The notes: a model not told the origin generated them from the sequence alone. Shown: positions 1 through 11,167, counted from the stretch's first letter. The stretch: 64,000 nucleotides of DNA from Ga0077560 sp046330435 (GCA_046330435.1 JAXLST010000011.1:62001-126000), one strand, 5' to 3'. Program-made: numbers and translations.

Positions 1-1272
1 GGTGAGCACCGCGTCGTCCACCAGCAGCGTGCCGGGCCGGTCCAGCGCGAGCCCGCCGCTCACCGCCGTGGCGTCGGCCGGCAGGGGCGGCGTGACCCAG
101 GTGGTGGGCGTCCAGGCGGTCGCGGCCGGCACGTAGGGGCTCTTGGCCCAGAACGCCCACGTCCCCGCGCCGGAGCGGGCGTAGAGCACGAACCGCACCG
201 GGGCGCTGGACATGTACCACTCCCCGATCGCGTACGCGTGGCCGGGCGTCGCCCACGGCGCGCACCCGCCCGGGGCGTCCATGGTGGTGATGAGCTTGCG
301 GTCGCCCGAGGTGAGGGCCGAGATCGCCAGCAGCTCGGCGAACAGGCCCGTGCGGGCCCCGTTCATGCGGGACCACGTGAACGTGTTCACCCCGTAGCCG
401 GTGCGCACCCAGCAGTCCGGCACGCCGTTGGCGTCCGCGTCGGCCTCAAACGAGGGGTTGCGCAGCAGGTTGCCGGTGCGGGCCGGGCCGAGCACGGGCG
501 GTGCCACGGTGCCCCCCACGACCTCGCCGGCGGTGCGCACCACGGTGCCGGACGCGGCCCGCGTCGCCAGCCAGTCGGCGAACGCCGCGAGCAGCGAGGG
601 TTTGGCGCCGTAGATCCCGCAGCCGTCGCAGAGCTGGTGGAAGAAGATTTGCACCCACCCGCCGCCGCGCGACTCGGCCCGGGTGACCAGGGTCTGGAGG
701 TCGGCGAGCGTGGTGGTGTCGCGCACGCCGGGCGGGGTGCGCGTGGCCATGGGGTCGAGCGGCGGGACGGCCTCAGCAGCGGGGCAGGTGGACAGGCAGG
801 CGACCGAGCCGATCCCGTCGACCGTGCGCGCGCTGCGGTAGCCGCAGGCGGCCACGATGGACCGGGTGGTGGCGTCGTTCTCGCCGTAGGGGTAGGCGAA
901 GCTGCGCACCGCGAACCCCTGGCCCAGCAGGGACGCCCGGTCGTCGCAGATCTGCCGGCGCTGCTCGTCGACCGACTGCGCCGGGAGGTGCATGTGGGTG
1001 AGGCTATGCCCGCCGATCTCGTGGCCGTCGGCCTGCAGCTGCCGCAGCTGCGTGGTGGTCATCCGTCCCGCGAGCCCGGTGAAGCGGGCGTTCACGTAGA
1101 AGGTGGCCCGCATCCCCCGCGCGTTGAGGATGTCGCGCGCCTGGTACTGGTCGACCCAGCCGTCGTCGAAGCTGATGGTCACGACGGTGGGGGCGGCGGC
1201 CGCGGGGGCCGCGAGGCCCAGGGCCGCGACGAGCGCGACCAGCAGACGGGCCATGGCGGGGCGGATCCTCAT
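1..1272 (-). CDS. Secreted polysaccharide deacetylase (NodB-type), C-terminus cut by window edge
   Basis: The frame is open from an ATG at 1272 to base 1, giving 424 residues with no stop, so the gene continues outside the window. Residues 1-28 are a typical Sec signal peptide (hydrophobic run ending AAPAAAAA). The deacetylase core follows: SFDDG at 35-39 carries the catalytic and metal aspartates, and HSLTH at 90-94 the two metal histidines. A later WVQIFFHQL segment fits the last NodB motif. From about residue 270 the sequence changes to a NLLRNPSFE-type beta domain like carbohydrate-binding modules. Likely role is N- or O-deacetylation of an extracellular or wall polysaccharide; substrate unknown. 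Confidence 0.88.
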   Translation of the reverse strand, partial: MRIRPAMARLLVALVAALGLAAPAAAAPTVVTISFDDGWVDQYQARDILNARGMRATFYVNARFTGLAGRMTTTQLRQLQADGHEIGGHSLTHMHLPAQSVDEQRRQICDDRASLLGQGFAVRSFAYPYGENDATTRSIVAACGYRSARTVDGIGSVACLSTCPAAEAVPPLDPMATRTPPGVRDTTTLADLQTLVTRAESRGGGWVQIFFHQLCDGCGIYGAKPSLLAAFADWLATRAASGTVVRTAGEVVGGTVAPPVLGPARTGNLLRNPSFEADADANGVPDCWVRTGYGVNTFTWSRMNGARTGLFAELLAISALTSGDRKLITTMDAPGGCAPWATPGHAYAIGEWYMSSAPVRFVLYARSGAGTWAFWAKSPYVPAATAWTPTTWVTPPLPADATAVSGGLALDRPGTLLVDDAVLT

Positions 1273-1317
1273 GGTTCCGCGTTCTATCGCACCCCCGAGG
1301 ATGCGCGAAGCGCCGGG

Positions 1318-2721
1318 TCAGCCGTGGTGCGGCGGGGCGTGCACGGGGCGCGGGATGGCCAGCGCGATCGCGGCCGCACCGAGCCCGCAGAGCCCGCACA
1401 CCACGAACCCGGCGACGAACGCGCCGGCGTCGAGCCGGGCGCCGGCCGCGGTCTGCAGGGTGGCCTCGACCACGGCGACGCCCACCACGAATCCCACCTG
1501 GCGCACCACGTTCACCACGCCGCTGCCCACACCGGCGCGAGGCCCGGCGACCGTGGCCATCGCCCCGCCCACCAGCACGGGGAAGGAGCCGCCCACCCCC
1601 AGGCCGGCGAGCGCGCACAGCACCACCACGCGCAGCGGCGTGGCGTGGTCGCCCAGGGTCGCGAGCCCCAGCACGGCCAGCCCGAAGACGGTGAGGGCGG
1701 GCGCGGCGATGACGCGCACCCCGATGCGGTCCGACAGGCGTCCCGCGATGGGCCCGGCCAGGAACGCGCACAGCGAGAACGGCAGCACCGTGAACGACGC
1801 CTTCAGCGGCGAGTACTCCCACACGGTCTGCAGCAGCACGGCCAGGCCGTACGTGGAGCCCAGCAGGCCCAGGCCCAGCAGGAAGATCGCCGCCGAGGCG
1901 CGCCCGAAGGCCGGTGAGCGGAACAGCCGGAGGTCGACGATGGGCTCCCGGACGCGCAGCTCCGACGCCACGAACACCGCGAACAGCACGGCGGCGGCCG
2001 CGAACAGGCCGACGATGCGGGCCGACCCCCACCCCCATGCCTCGCCGCGCACCAGCGCCAGGTTCAGCGCGAACAGCGACACCGAGAGCGTGAGGATGCC
2101 CGGCCAGTCGATTGAGCCCGTGGCGGTGGGGTCGCGTGACTCCGGCACGAGCCGGAGCGCGAGGACCAGGGCTGCAAGGCACACCGGCACGTTGATCGCG
2201 AAGATCCAGTGCCAGGACAGCAGGTCGGTGATGATGCCGCCCAGGGGCGGCCCCGCGGCGGCGCCGCCCGCGGCGACCGCGCCCCACGCGCCGATCGCCG
2301 TGCCCCGCTCCCGCGGCGGGAAGGCCAGCACCACGATCGCCAGCGCCACCGGCAGCATCACCGCGGCGCCGGCGGCCTGGATGATGCGGAAGCCGATGAG
2401 GGCCGAGATCGACGGCGACAGCGCGCACGCCAGCGAGGACAGGCCGAACAGCAGGATCCCCGCGGCCAGCCAGCGCCGCCGCCCCTGCAGGTCGGCCATG
2501 CGCCCGGCGGTGACCAGCAGCACCGCGAACGTGAGGTTGTAGGCGTTGAGCACCCACGTCGCCGTCGCGAAGTCGGTCCCCAGGTCGCGGGTGATCGACG
2601 GCAGCGAGATGTTGACGATGCTGATGTCCATCACCGCCATGAACACGGCGAAGGACACGACCGCCAGGATGAGCCACCGGCGGGGGTCGCCCTCGTGGGC
2701 GTGGGGCGCGGCCGTCTGCAC
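1318..2721 (-). CDS. MFS drug-efflux transporter, DHA2 (EmrB/QacA) type, 14 TM
   Basis: 467 residues, the usual length for 14-helix DHA2 proton antiporters. After a short polar N-terminus there is the first helix with the D-x-SIVNISLPSI motif, then the loop motif GRMADLQGRRRW, and an antiporter-type LGGIITDLLSWHWIFAINVP segment around residues 155-180. No key segment is missing. The GTG at 2721 is chosen because a TACGGT -10 box lies exactly 6 nt upstream, predicting a leaderless mRNA. It is divergent from the flavoprotein at 2796. Substrate cannot be read from the sequence; multidrug export is the family default. Confidence 0.9.
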   Translation of the reverse strand: MQTAAPHAHEGDPRRWLILAVVSFAVFMAVMDISIVNISLPSITRDLGTDFATATWVLNAYNLTFAVLLVTAGRMADLQGRRRWLAAGILLFGLSSLACALSPSISALIGFRIIQAAGAAVMLPVALAIVVLAFPPRERGTAIGAWGAVAAGGAAAGPPLGGIITDLLSWHWIFAINVPVCLAALVLALRLVPESRDPTATGSIDWPGILTLSVSLFALNLALVRGEAWGWGSARIVGLFAAAAVLFAVFVASELRVREPIVDLRLFRSPAFGRASAAIFLLGLGLLGSTYGLAVLLQTVWEYSPLKASFTVLPFSLCAFLAGPIAGRLSDRIGVRVIAAPALTVFGLAVLGLATLGDHATPLRVVVLCALAGLGVGGSFPVLVGGAMATVAGPRAGVGSGVVNVVRQVGFVVGVAVVEATLQTAAGARLDAGAFVAGFVVCGLCGLGAAAIALAIPRPVHAPPHHG

Positions 2722-2727
2722 GCGTAC

Positions 2728-2733
2728 ACCGTA
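2728..2733 (-). promoter_or_regulatory. -10 box TACGGT, leaderless promoter of the MFS gene
   Basis: TACGGT on the minus strand, 6 nt before the GTG at 2721. This places transcription start at or next to the first base of the start codon, and there is no Shine-Dalgarno sequence. No clear -35 is visible. Confidence 0.5.
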
Positions 2734-2759
2734 CCCCCCTCGCGCGGTGGCATTCGGGG

Positions 2760-2765
2760 TACGGT
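2760..2765 (+). promoter_or_regulatory. -10 box TACGGT of the flavoprotein gene
   Basis: TACGGT lies 30 nt before the ATG at 2796, giving a short leader that contains the strong ribosome site GGAGGA at about 2782-2788. It is the same hexamer as the divergent promoter at 2728-2733, but here with a leadered design. Confidence 0.4.
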
Positions 2766-2795
2766 CCGTTGCGAGACGACCCGGAGGAGACCGGC

Positions 2796-4172
2796 ATGCG
2801 GACCGAGTACGACATGGTGATCATCGGCGGCGGGATGGCGGGGCTCAACGCGGCCCAGCGGGCCGTCGACGCCGGCCTCCAGGTGGCCGTCATCGAGCGG
2901 GACCGCCCGGGCGGCACCTGCCCGATCCGCGGCTGCATCCCCACCAAGGCGCTGGTGCGCAGCGCCGAGGTGGTCCACGAGATCCGGCGGGCCGCGGAGT
3001 TCGGCATCCGCGTGGGCGATGTCGAGGTGGACTTCGCGGCGGTGATGGACCGGGTGCGGGGCATCATCGACCGGGGCGCCACGGCCACGAAGCAGTGGAT
3101 CGTGGACCTGGAGGGCGCGGACCTCATCGAGGGCGAGGGGTCCTTCGCCGGCCCCAACGCGGTGCGCGTGAACGGCCACGTCCTCACCGCCCCGCGCATC
3201 GTGGTGAGCACCGGCGCCGTGCCGGGCGTCCCGCCCATCCCGGGCCTGGACGAGACGCCGTTCATGACCAGCGACGACGTCCTTCAGCTCAGCGTCCTCC
3301 CCAGGAGGCTGCTGGTCATCGGGGCCGGGCCCATCGCGCTGGAGCTCGGCCAGGCGCTGGGCCGCCTGGGCGCCACCGTGACGATGGTGGAGGTCGCCCC
3401 GCGCCTGCTGGGCAACGACGAGCCGGAGTTCGCCGACGCCCTCATCGCCCGGCTGCGCGGCGAGGGCATCGAGATCCTCCCCGGCGCCGTGATCGACCGG
3501 GTGATGCCCGACGACGGCGGCGGGGTGCGCATGGCCGTCACCCACGACGGCGCGCAGCGCACCCTGGAGGGGGACGCCCTGCTGGTGGCCGCCGGGCGCG
3601 CCCCCGCGGTGGCCGAGCTCAACCTGGAGGCCGCGGGCCTGCCGGAGAGCCGCCGCGGCATCCCCGTGGACGACCACCTGAGGGCCGGGGAGGGGATCTG
3701 GGCGGCGGGCGACGTCCTCGGCGCCCCGTGGGGCGCGTTCACCCACGTCGCCCGGCGGCTGGGCAACGAGGTGGTGGACCGGGCGACCGGCGCGGACGAC
3801 TCCCCCGTGGATCCCGACGTCGGCCCGCGGGCGATCTTCACCGACCCGGAGCTGGTGTCCATCGGGCTCACGGAGGCGAGGGCGCGCGAGGCGGGCTTCG
3901 AGGTGACCGCCGCGACCCGCCCGTTCCAGGGCGGCAAGGCCCGGGCCTGGGGCGAGGAGCACGGCATGGCGAAGGTCGTGTGCGAGACCGGCACCGGCCG
4001 CATCCTGGGCGCCAGCATCCTGGGCTACCACGCCGCCGACCTCATCCATCCGGTCGCGGTGGCCATGCAGGCCGGCCCGGACGCCGTCTCGCTCATCCAG
4101 CGCACCATGCACGTCCACCCCACCCTCGGGGAGGTCGTGAAGTTCGCGGTGCACGCGGCCGGCGGGGTGTGA
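2796..4172 (+). CDS. FAD/NAD(P) disulfide oxidoreductase (Lpd/mercuric reductase-like)
   Basis: 458 residues in the class I pyridine nucleotide-disulfide oxidoreductase layout: FAD motif GGGMAGLNAA near residue 11, redox-active C42-P-I-R-G-C47, NAD(P) motif VIGAGPIALELG near 171, FAD motif AAGDV near 300 and dimer domain with HPTLGE (H441, E446) near the end. The C-terminal His-Glu pair supports a true dithiol enzyme. The linker CPIRGC differs from the LNVGC of pyruvate-dehydrogenase E3, and there is no mer gene or 2-oxoacid dehydrogenase nearby, so the disulfide substrate is open. ATG at 2796 follows a GGAGGA site; an upstream in-frame start at 2769 lacks one. Confidence 0.88.
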   Translation: MRTEYDMVIIGGGMAGLNAAQRAVDAGLQVAVIERDRPGGTCPIRGCIPTKALVRSAEVVHEIRRAAEFGIRVGDVEVDFAAVMDRVRGIIDRGATATKQWIVDLEGADLIEGEGSFAGPNAVRVNGHVLTAPRIVVSTGAVPGVPPIPGLDETPFMTSDDVLQLSVLPRRLLVIGAGPIALELGQALGRLGATVTMVEVAPRLLGNDEPEFADALIARLRGEGIEILPGAVIDRVMPDDGGGVRMAVTHDGAQRTLEGDALLVAAGRAPAVAELNLEAAGLPESRRGIPVDDHLRAGEGIWAAGDVLGAPWGAFTHVARRLGNEVVDRATGADDSPVDPDVGPRAIFTDPELVSIGLTEARAREAGFEVTAATRPFQGGKARAWGEEHGMAKVVCETGTGRILGASILGYHAADLIHPVAVAMQAGPDAVSLIQRTMHVHPTLGEVVKFAVHAAGGV

Positions 4173-4190
4173 CCCCGGCGGCCCGGGGGC

Positions 4191-5636
4191 CTAGGTGACC
4201 TGGATGACCCGCAGGACGTCGGTCATGCGGGACCGGCCGTCCGCGCCGGCGAGCACCACCACCACGTCCCCAGGCCGCACGTGCCCCTCGGCCCGCGCGG
4301 TGTCGACGGCCTCCTGCACCATGGCCTCGTTGTCGGCGAAGCCGGAGAGGGTCATCGGCGTCGCGCCCCAGCTCACCGACAGCTGCCGGCGCACCCGCTC
4401 GTCGGGGGTGAAGCCCAGGATCGGCGCGGTGGGCCGGTAGCGGGCGATCGCCCGCACCGTGAACCCGGTGCGGGTGAGGCACAGGATGGCGTTGGCACCG
4501 ACCTCGGAGGCCACCCGCCACCCGGCGTCGGTCATGGTGTCGGTGATGCGCCGGTACCGGCCGTCCCGCTCGGGGTCCTGCACGCGCAGGCGGGTGACGA
4601 GCCGCGTCCAGCCGTCCTGGTCGAAGTTCGCGTCGGCGCGCTCGCACAGGCGGGCCATTGTGGCCACCACGCGCACCGGGTCGGCGCCCATGGCGGTCTC
4701 ACCGGAGAGCATCACGGCCGACGACCCGTCGAACACGGCGTTGGCGACGTCGGACGCCTCCGCGCGGGTGGGCGTGGGGGCCCGCACCATCGACTCCAGC
4801 ATCTGGGTGGCGGTGATCGCCGGCCGGCCGTGGGCGATGCACTCGCTGATGATGTGCTTCTGCAGGTGCGGGAGGTCCTCGATGGGGCATTCGATGCCCA
4901 GGTCCCCGCGGGCGATCATGATCGCGCCGGCCGCGTCCAGGATCCCGGCGAGGTTGTCGACCGCGCTGCGCGTCTCGATCTTGGCGACCACCAGCGGTCC
5001 CCGGGGGTGCGGCTCGGTCCCGAGGCGGCGCACGTCGTGGGCGCTGCGCACGAACGACACGGCCACCATGTCGACGCCCTCCTCCACGAAGGCGTCGAGG
5101 ATGCGCAGGTCCTCGGGGGTGGGGGTGCTCACCCGCAGCCGTTCCGAGGGGATGTGGACGCCGGGCCGGCCGGTGAGGCGCCCGCCGTGGCTCACGACCG
5201 CCTCCAGGTGGTCGCCGAACGTGCCGACGACCTCCAGGTCGATCGCGCCGTCGCCGAACGCGATGCGGTCGCCCGCCTCGATGCCGTCCAGCAGCCCGCT
5301 GTAGTCGACCTGCACCACCTCGCCGGTGGACCGCTCGTTGCCCGGCACGAGCCGCACCATCTGGCCGTCGGACAGCTCCACGCCGTCCCGCCCGAAGCTC
5401 CCGGCCCGCACCTTGGGGCCCGGCAGGTCCACCAGCGTGCCCACGTCCCGGCCCATGTCCGCGGCGATCGCACGGATGCGCCGGTGGATCGCCAGCGCCT
5501 CGTCCAGCGTGCCGTGGGAGAGGTTGAGCCGCGCCGCGTCCAGCCCGGCGGCGATCATGCCGCGCAGCACCGTCTCGCTCTCGGAGGCGGGGCCGATGGT
5601 CGCGAGGATCTTGGTTCTGCGTCCGGCCGGGTCCAT
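4191..5636 (-). CDS. pyk: Pyruvate kinase
   Basis: 481 residues, normal for bacterial pyruvate kinase. The start RRTKILATIGPAS is the classic substrate-binding strand; LNLSHG follows, then the VVAKIET segment with the catalytic lysine, MIARGDLGIE (Mg/K site) and TATQMLESM. The C-terminal alpha/beta domain (residues 350-481) ends in a complete allosteric-type fold. It converts phosphoenolpyruvate and ADP to pyruvate and ATP in glycolysis. The ATG at 5636 is placed by family alignment and by a TAATAT -10 box 8 nt upstream. It is convergent with the flavoprotein gene, 18 nt apart. Confidence 0.96.
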   Translation of the reverse strand: MDPAGRRTKILATIGPASESETVLRGMIAAGLDAARLNLSHGTLDEALAIHRRIRAIAADMGRDVGTLVDLPGPKVRAGSFGRDGVELSDGQMVRLVPGNERSTGEVVQVDYSGLLDGIEAGDRIAFGDGAIDLEVVGTFGDHLEAVVSHGGRLTGRPGVHIPSERLRVSTPTPEDLRILDAFVEEGVDMVAVSFVRSAHDVRRLGTEPHPRGPLVVAKIETRSAVDNLAGILDAAGAIMIARGDLGIECPIEDLPHLQKHIISECIAHGRPAITATQMLESMVRAPTPTRAEASDVANAVFDGSSAVMLSGETAMGADPVRVVATMARLCERADANFDQDGWTRLVTRLRVQDPERDGRYRRITDTMTDAGWRVASEVGANAILCLTRTGFTVRAIARYRPTAPILGFTPDERVRRQLSVSWGATPMTLSGFADNEAMVQEAVDTARAEGHVRPGDVVVVLAGADGRSRMTDVLRVIQVT

Positions 5637-5644
5637 GGCGGCGC

Positions 5645-5650
5645 ATATTA
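5645..5650 (-). promoter_or_regulatory. -10 box TAATAT of pyk
   Basis: TAATAT on the minus strand, 8 nt before the pyk ATG, the most AT-rich hexamer in the neighbourhood. It predicts a 5' leader of 0-2 nt, so near-leaderless translation. Confidence 0.55.
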
Positions 5651-5775
5651 GGGGCACCGGGCCTCCCCACCACCCGTTGACCGCCCGGGGGACGAAATGG
5701 TTTCCTTCGCGGCGCGGTTCGCGAGTGTGCCGGGGGGACGTTGGGAGCATCACCTCACGCGCGGCCGGGGGCGGC

Positions 5776-7197
5776 GTGAGCATCGGACGGGTGCGCGACC
5801 GGGTGTTCTGGACGCCCTGGTCACCGAGGATGGCGGCCGCCGTGGTCGTGTTCGCCTGCGCAATGGGCGCGGCGGTCCTCTCGCTGGGGAGCGCGAACCC
5901 CGAGCGCGGCGCCATCATCCTCGTCGGCGGACTGGGATGGGTCATCCTCGGCGCGTACCAGCGCACGCGGACCGAGGATCCGATCGGCGCCTTCGCCGTG
6001 ATCGTCGGGCTCGTGTGGCTGCTGGGCCGGCTGGACGAGGCCGACGGGCGCCTGGCGTTCACGGTGGGGCAGGTCATCGGCCTCCTCGACATCCCGGTGA
6101 CCGTGCTCGTCCTCATCACCTTCCCGACGGGCCGGCTCAGCCGGTCCCCCGCGGCGGTGGACCCGGTGACCGGCCGGGTGGATCCGCGGCGTGTCCGTTC
6201 CATGCGCCGTTTCGTGCTCGCGCTGGTGGTCTGGGCCCTCCCGATGAACCTCTGGGTGCTGTTCACGGACGAGCCCAGCAGCCTGTGCGACTGCGCCGGC
6301 CGGAACCTGATGGTGGCCGACGTCCCCGAGGTGGCCCTCACCCTGCAGGCCCTCCAGGCGGTGTCGCTGCTGGTGCTGGGCGTGCTCTTCGTGCGGTGGT
6401 TCGAACGCGCCTTCCGGCGCAGGGGCCCCATGCATCGCTCCGCCCAGCTTCCGGTGCGGCTGGCCGTGCTGGCGCTGCTCGCGGTCTTCTGCCTCTACAT
6501 GGTCGCCGGGGCGCTCGGGGTGAGCCCGCTCGAATCCGCAGCGTCGCTGGTCCAGAAGGTCGCCTTCATGGTGGTCCCCGTCCTCTACGGGTTCGGGCTG
6601 TTCCGGTGGGCGGAGCTGGAGGACGCGGCGGCGGCCACGCTCGAGCGCAGCGGGGCGCGGGGTCCCCGTCAGGTGCAGGACACCCTGCGGACGGCGCTCA
6701 TGGATGCGGACCTCCGGATCGAGTTCCCGCCGGACGGCCCGCCCGCGGCGGACGACCTCACGCGCACCGCGGTGACCGGGCCGGACGGCGCCCTTCTGGC
6801 CGTCGCCCACCACGGCCTGCGCCAGCCGGACTCCACCCTGCTCGACCGGGCGCTCGCATGGGCCGCCCGGCGGCTCGCCCCGGCGGACGCCACCGACCAC
6901 CCCGAGGAGGCGGCGCGGTGGGCCGGCCTCGTGGCGGGCCTCACCGACGCCGAGCTGGCGACCGCGGAGCTCCTGAGCCGCCGGTGGACGAACCAGCAGA
7001 TCGCCGGGCGCTTCCACCTCGCCCTCGGCACCGTCCACAACCGCGTGACGCGCATCTACCAGAAGCTCGAACTCGACCAGCTGACCCGCCGGGAGCGGGC
7101 CGCCCTGATCGCCCGGCTCGGTCACGTGATCACCGCCGAACAGCGGCGCAGAGGCGTGGACCCGGCGGATCCGCCACCCGGCCCGGACACGCCGTGA
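5776..7197 (+). CDS. Membrane protein with C-terminal LuxR-type helix-turn-helix
   Basis: 473 residues from the GTG at 5776. The N-terminal 300 residues hold about 7-8 hydrophobic helices (for example AAAVVVFACAMGAAVLS and FVLALVVWALPMNLWVLF). A polar linker follows, then a LuxR/GerE-like DNA-binding domain at about 405-465 (LTDAELATAELLSRRWTNQ then IAGRFHLALGTVHNRVTRIYQKL). The design suggests a one-component membrane-bound transcription regulator with an unknown sensed signal; there is no kinase or receiver domain. The start is uncertain because the ribosome site is weak; a downstream ATG (MAAAVVV) is an alternative. Confidence 0.78.
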   Translation: MSIGRVRDRVFWTPWSPRMAAAVVVFACAMGAAVLSLGSANPERGAIILVGGLGWVILGAYQRTRTEDPIGAFAVIVGLVWLLGRLDEADGRLAFTVGQVIGLLDIPVTVLVLITFPTGRLSRSPAAVDPVTGRVDPRRVRSMRRFVLALVVWALPMNLWVLFTDEPSSLCDCAGRNLMVADVPEVALTLQALQAVSLLVLGVLFVRWFERAFRRRGPMHRSAQLPVRLAVLALLAVFCLYMVAGALGVSPLESAASLVQKVAFMVVPVLYGFGLFRWAELEDAAAATLERSGARGPRQVQDTLRTALMDADLRIEFPPDGPPAADDLTRTAVTGPDGALLAVAHHGLRQPDSTLLDRALAWAARRLAPADATDHPEEAARWAGLVAGLTDAELATAELLSRRWTNQQIAGRFHLALGTVHNRVTRIYQKLELDQLTRRERAALIARLGHVITAEQRRRGVDPADPPPGPDTP

Positions 7198-7294
7198 GGA
7201 AACTCACCTAGTCGGAAGCCCCTGCTCAGGCCACCATTCGCGCCGTGGCCGGCCGCAGCCGCCGGCCCGTTCCCGGCGCAACAAGGAGGTCCCG

Positions 7295-7507
7295 GTGGCC
7301 GACCCCTTCCCGGCTCCCGGCGTGTGGCTGGTCCACGTCCCCGACACGGACCAGACGGTGCCAGCCGTCCATCTGCCCGACGAGGACGCGGCGATGATCG
7401 CCGCGGCCATCCTGCTGGGGCGGGACCCCACCGGCGTGGTCCACCTCATGAGCGGGCGCGCCGGCGAGCCGGAGCGGCGCGTCACGAGGGCGCTCGACCT
7501 CGCCTGA
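7295..7507 (+). CDS. Small hypothetical protein, 70 aa
   Basis: Short gene starting with GTG at 7295, placed 8 nt after a near-perfect AAGGAGG ribosome site, which is the best evidence that it is real. The product is acidic and mixed alpha/beta (GVWLVHVPDTDQTVPAVHLP, then DEDAAMIAAAILLGRD). There is no signal peptide and no family I recognise. It lies between the LuxR gene and the VOC gene, 71 nt before the latter, and could be cotranscribed with it. Confidence 0.6.
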   Translation: MADPFPAPGVWLVHVPDTDQTVPAVHLPDEDAAMIAAAILLGRDPTGVVHLMSGRAGEPERRVTRALDLA

Positions 7508-7578
7508 CGCGCACCGATGAGTTCTCCCCGGGCGGGGGGTCGGGTATCCGTGACACCACCGCCCGGAAGGAGACGCCC

Positions 7579-8346
7579 ATGCCCGCCCCGACGATGACCG
7601 CCGGCGCGCCCTGCTGGATCGACCTGTACTCGTCCGACCCCGAGGGGGCCACCGCGTTCTACGGCGGCCTGTTCGGCTGGGCCGCCGAGCCCCCGGACCC
7701 GCGCTTCGGCGGCTACTTCGTCCACAGCCTCGGCGGGAAGGTGGTGGCCGGGTGCATGCGCAACGACGGCACGGGCGGCGGACCCGACGCCTGGTCGGTG
7801 TACCTGGCCACCGACGACGCCGAGCGCACCGCCGCGGATGCGGCGACCCACGGCGGGAACGTGATCGTGCCGCCCATGGTGGTGGAGCAGAACGGCACCA
7901 TGGCGTTCCTCACCGACCCCACCGGCACGGCGATCGGCGCGTGGCAGGCCGGCACCGTCCACGGGTTCGAGGTGGTGGGCGAGCCCGGCGCCCCCGCCTG
8001 GTTCGAGCTCCACACCCGCGACCACGACCGGGCCGTCGCCTTCTACCGCGACGTGTTCCGGTGGGAGGACGTGCACCCCATGTCCACGACGCCGGAGTTC
8101 ACGTACACGACCCTGGGCCGCGACGACGACGCCCGGGCGGGGATCATGGACGCCCGAGGCCACCTGGAGGACGACCAGCCCGACCACTGGCGCGTGTACT
8201 TCGCGGTGACCTCCACGGACGCGGCGATCGCCCGGGCCCTGGAGCTGGGCGGCAGCGTCCTGCACCCCGCCCACGACACGCCCTGGGGCCGGCTCGCGAT
8301 CCTCGCGGACCCCACCGGGGCGTTCTTCAGCGTCGTCGGCGGGTGA
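7579..8346 (+). CDS. Double VOC-domain (glyoxalase/bleomycin-resistance fold) protein
   Basis: 255 residues with two tandem vicinal-oxygen-chelate modules. Module one runs about 10-118 (PCWIDLYSSDPEGATAFYGG to FLTDPTGTAIGAWQ); module two about 132-255 (AWFELHTRDHDRAVAFYRDV to AILADPTGAFFSVV). The WFELHTRD and ILADPTG strands carry the usual metal-ligand positions. This is the large actinobacterial 'VOC family protein' group; members differ in substrate, so no reaction is assigned. The GGAAGGAGA site supports the ATG at 7579. Confidence 0.85.
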   Translation: MPAPTMTAGAPCWIDLYSSDPEGATAFYGGLFGWAAEPPDPRFGGYFVHSLGGKVVAGCMRNDGTGGGPDAWSVYLATDDAERTAADAATHGGNVIVPPMVVEQNGTMAFLTDPTGTAIGAWQAGTVHGFEVVGEPGAPAWFELHTRDHDRAVAFYRDVFRWEDVHPMSTTPEFTYTTLGRDDDARAGIMDARGHLEDDQPDHWRVYFAVTSTDAAIARALELGGSVLHPAHDTPWGRLAILADPTGAFFSVVGG

Positions 8347-8401
8347 TCCCCCGGCGGGGCGGGCGCTTGCCCGCCCTGCCGCCTCCGTGCATTCATTGGG
8401 C

Positions 8402-9355
8402 ATGGCCGACGACCTGCCGGACCCCGGACGGCTCCGGGCCGACGCCGCCGCGGCGTTCGACGCGGCGCTCGAACGCGACCCGTCACGGGTCCCCGCGTGG
8501 TGCGGGCGGTCCGCCCTGCTCCTGCACGCCGGCCGCCATGCGGAGGCGCTGGCCGCCGCCGAACGCGCCCTCGCGGTGGACGCGGCCGCGCCCGGCGCGT
8601 GGGTCGCGCGCGGCAGGGCGGAGCGGGAGCTGCACCGCCTCACGGCGGCGCTGGCGAGCGCCGACCGGGCCATCGAGCTCGACACGGGGTCGCCGGAGGC
8701 CCACTCCCTGCGGGGGGAGGTGCTGGCCCTGCTCGACCACGCGGTCGCCGCCCAGGAGGCGCACGACCAGGCGACCGACCTGCTGGTGATGCACCTGCGG
8801 CTCGGCACCGCCACGCCCTGGGACGGCCCGTGGGCCGAGGCGGCCCGGGAGCTCGAGGAGGCCGCCGCGGCGGCGCCGGAGGACCCCGGCACCCTGGCGG
8901 ACCGCGGCTGGGCGCTGCTGCGCTTCGCCGAGCGCGCCGAGCTGCTGGGCGAGGCGCGGCGCGAGACCGCGGAGCGCCCCAAGGACGCCTGGGCGTGGTC
9001 GATGCTCTCCGACGCCCTGTACGACCTGGGCCGGTACGACGACGCGATCGCGGCGACCAGGCGGTGCATCGAGCTGGAGCCCGACGAGGACCTGTGGTGG
9101 TCGTGGCTCGGGACCGTCCTGGACGTGGCCGAGCGGCTGGAGGAGTCGCTGGAGGCGTACGCCCGGGCCCGGGAGCTCGACCCGGACGAGCACAACTACT
9201 GGGCGTACTCCGGGGAGGTGCTGGAGCAGCTGGGCCGCCACGACGAGGCGATGCAGATGTTCGAACGCGCCTTCGACCTGGCGCAGGCGGAGGACGCCGA
9301 CCCGGACGCCGGCCCGGCGGACCCCGTCCCGGGGGACGACGGCCACACCGACTGA
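8402..9355 (+). CDS. TPR-repeat protein
   Basis: 317 residues, acidic, almost entirely paired helices with tetratricopeptide signatures (AWVARGRAERELHRLTAALASADRA; AWSMLSDALYDLGRYDDAIAA; NYWAYSGEVLEQLGRHDEAM), about six repeats. There is no signal peptide or membrane helix, so it is probably a cytosolic scaffold or adaptor; partners unknown. Starts at GTG 8387 or ATG 8402 are in frame; neither has a good ribosome site, and ATG 8402 is preferred because the protein then begins MADDLPDP. Confidence 0.8.
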   Translation: MADDLPDPGRLRADAAAAFDAALERDPSRVPAWCGRSALLLHAGRHAEALAAAERALAVDAAAPGAWVARGRAERELHRLTAALASADRAIELDTGSPEAHSLRGEVLALLDHAVAAQEAHDQATDLLVMHLRLGTATPWDGPWAEAARELEEAAAAAPEDPGTLADRGWALLRFAERAELLGEARRETAERPKDAWAWSMLSDALYDLGRYDDAIAATRRCIELEPDEDLWWSWLGTVLDVAERLEESLEAYARARELDPDEHNYWAYSGEVLEQLGRHDEAMQMFERAFDLAQAEDADPDAGPADPVPGDDGHTD

Positions 9356-9365
9356 CCGCCCGGGG

Positions 9366-11159
<1,794 letters not shown>

Positions 11160-11167
11160 GGCCCGCG

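Noticed and set aside
1004..3265. Very long open frames on the strand opposite real genes, here and in most other gene regions
   Set aside because: They are Arg/Gly/Pro/Ala-rich, lack motifs and arise because extreme GC removes stop codons; the genes I call on the other frame have intact catalytic motifs.
2796..4172. Naming the flavoprotein mercuric reductase (merA)
   Set aside because: The protein lacks the N-terminal mercury-binding domain, and no mer genes are nearby; only the generic disulfide oxidoreductase class is supported.
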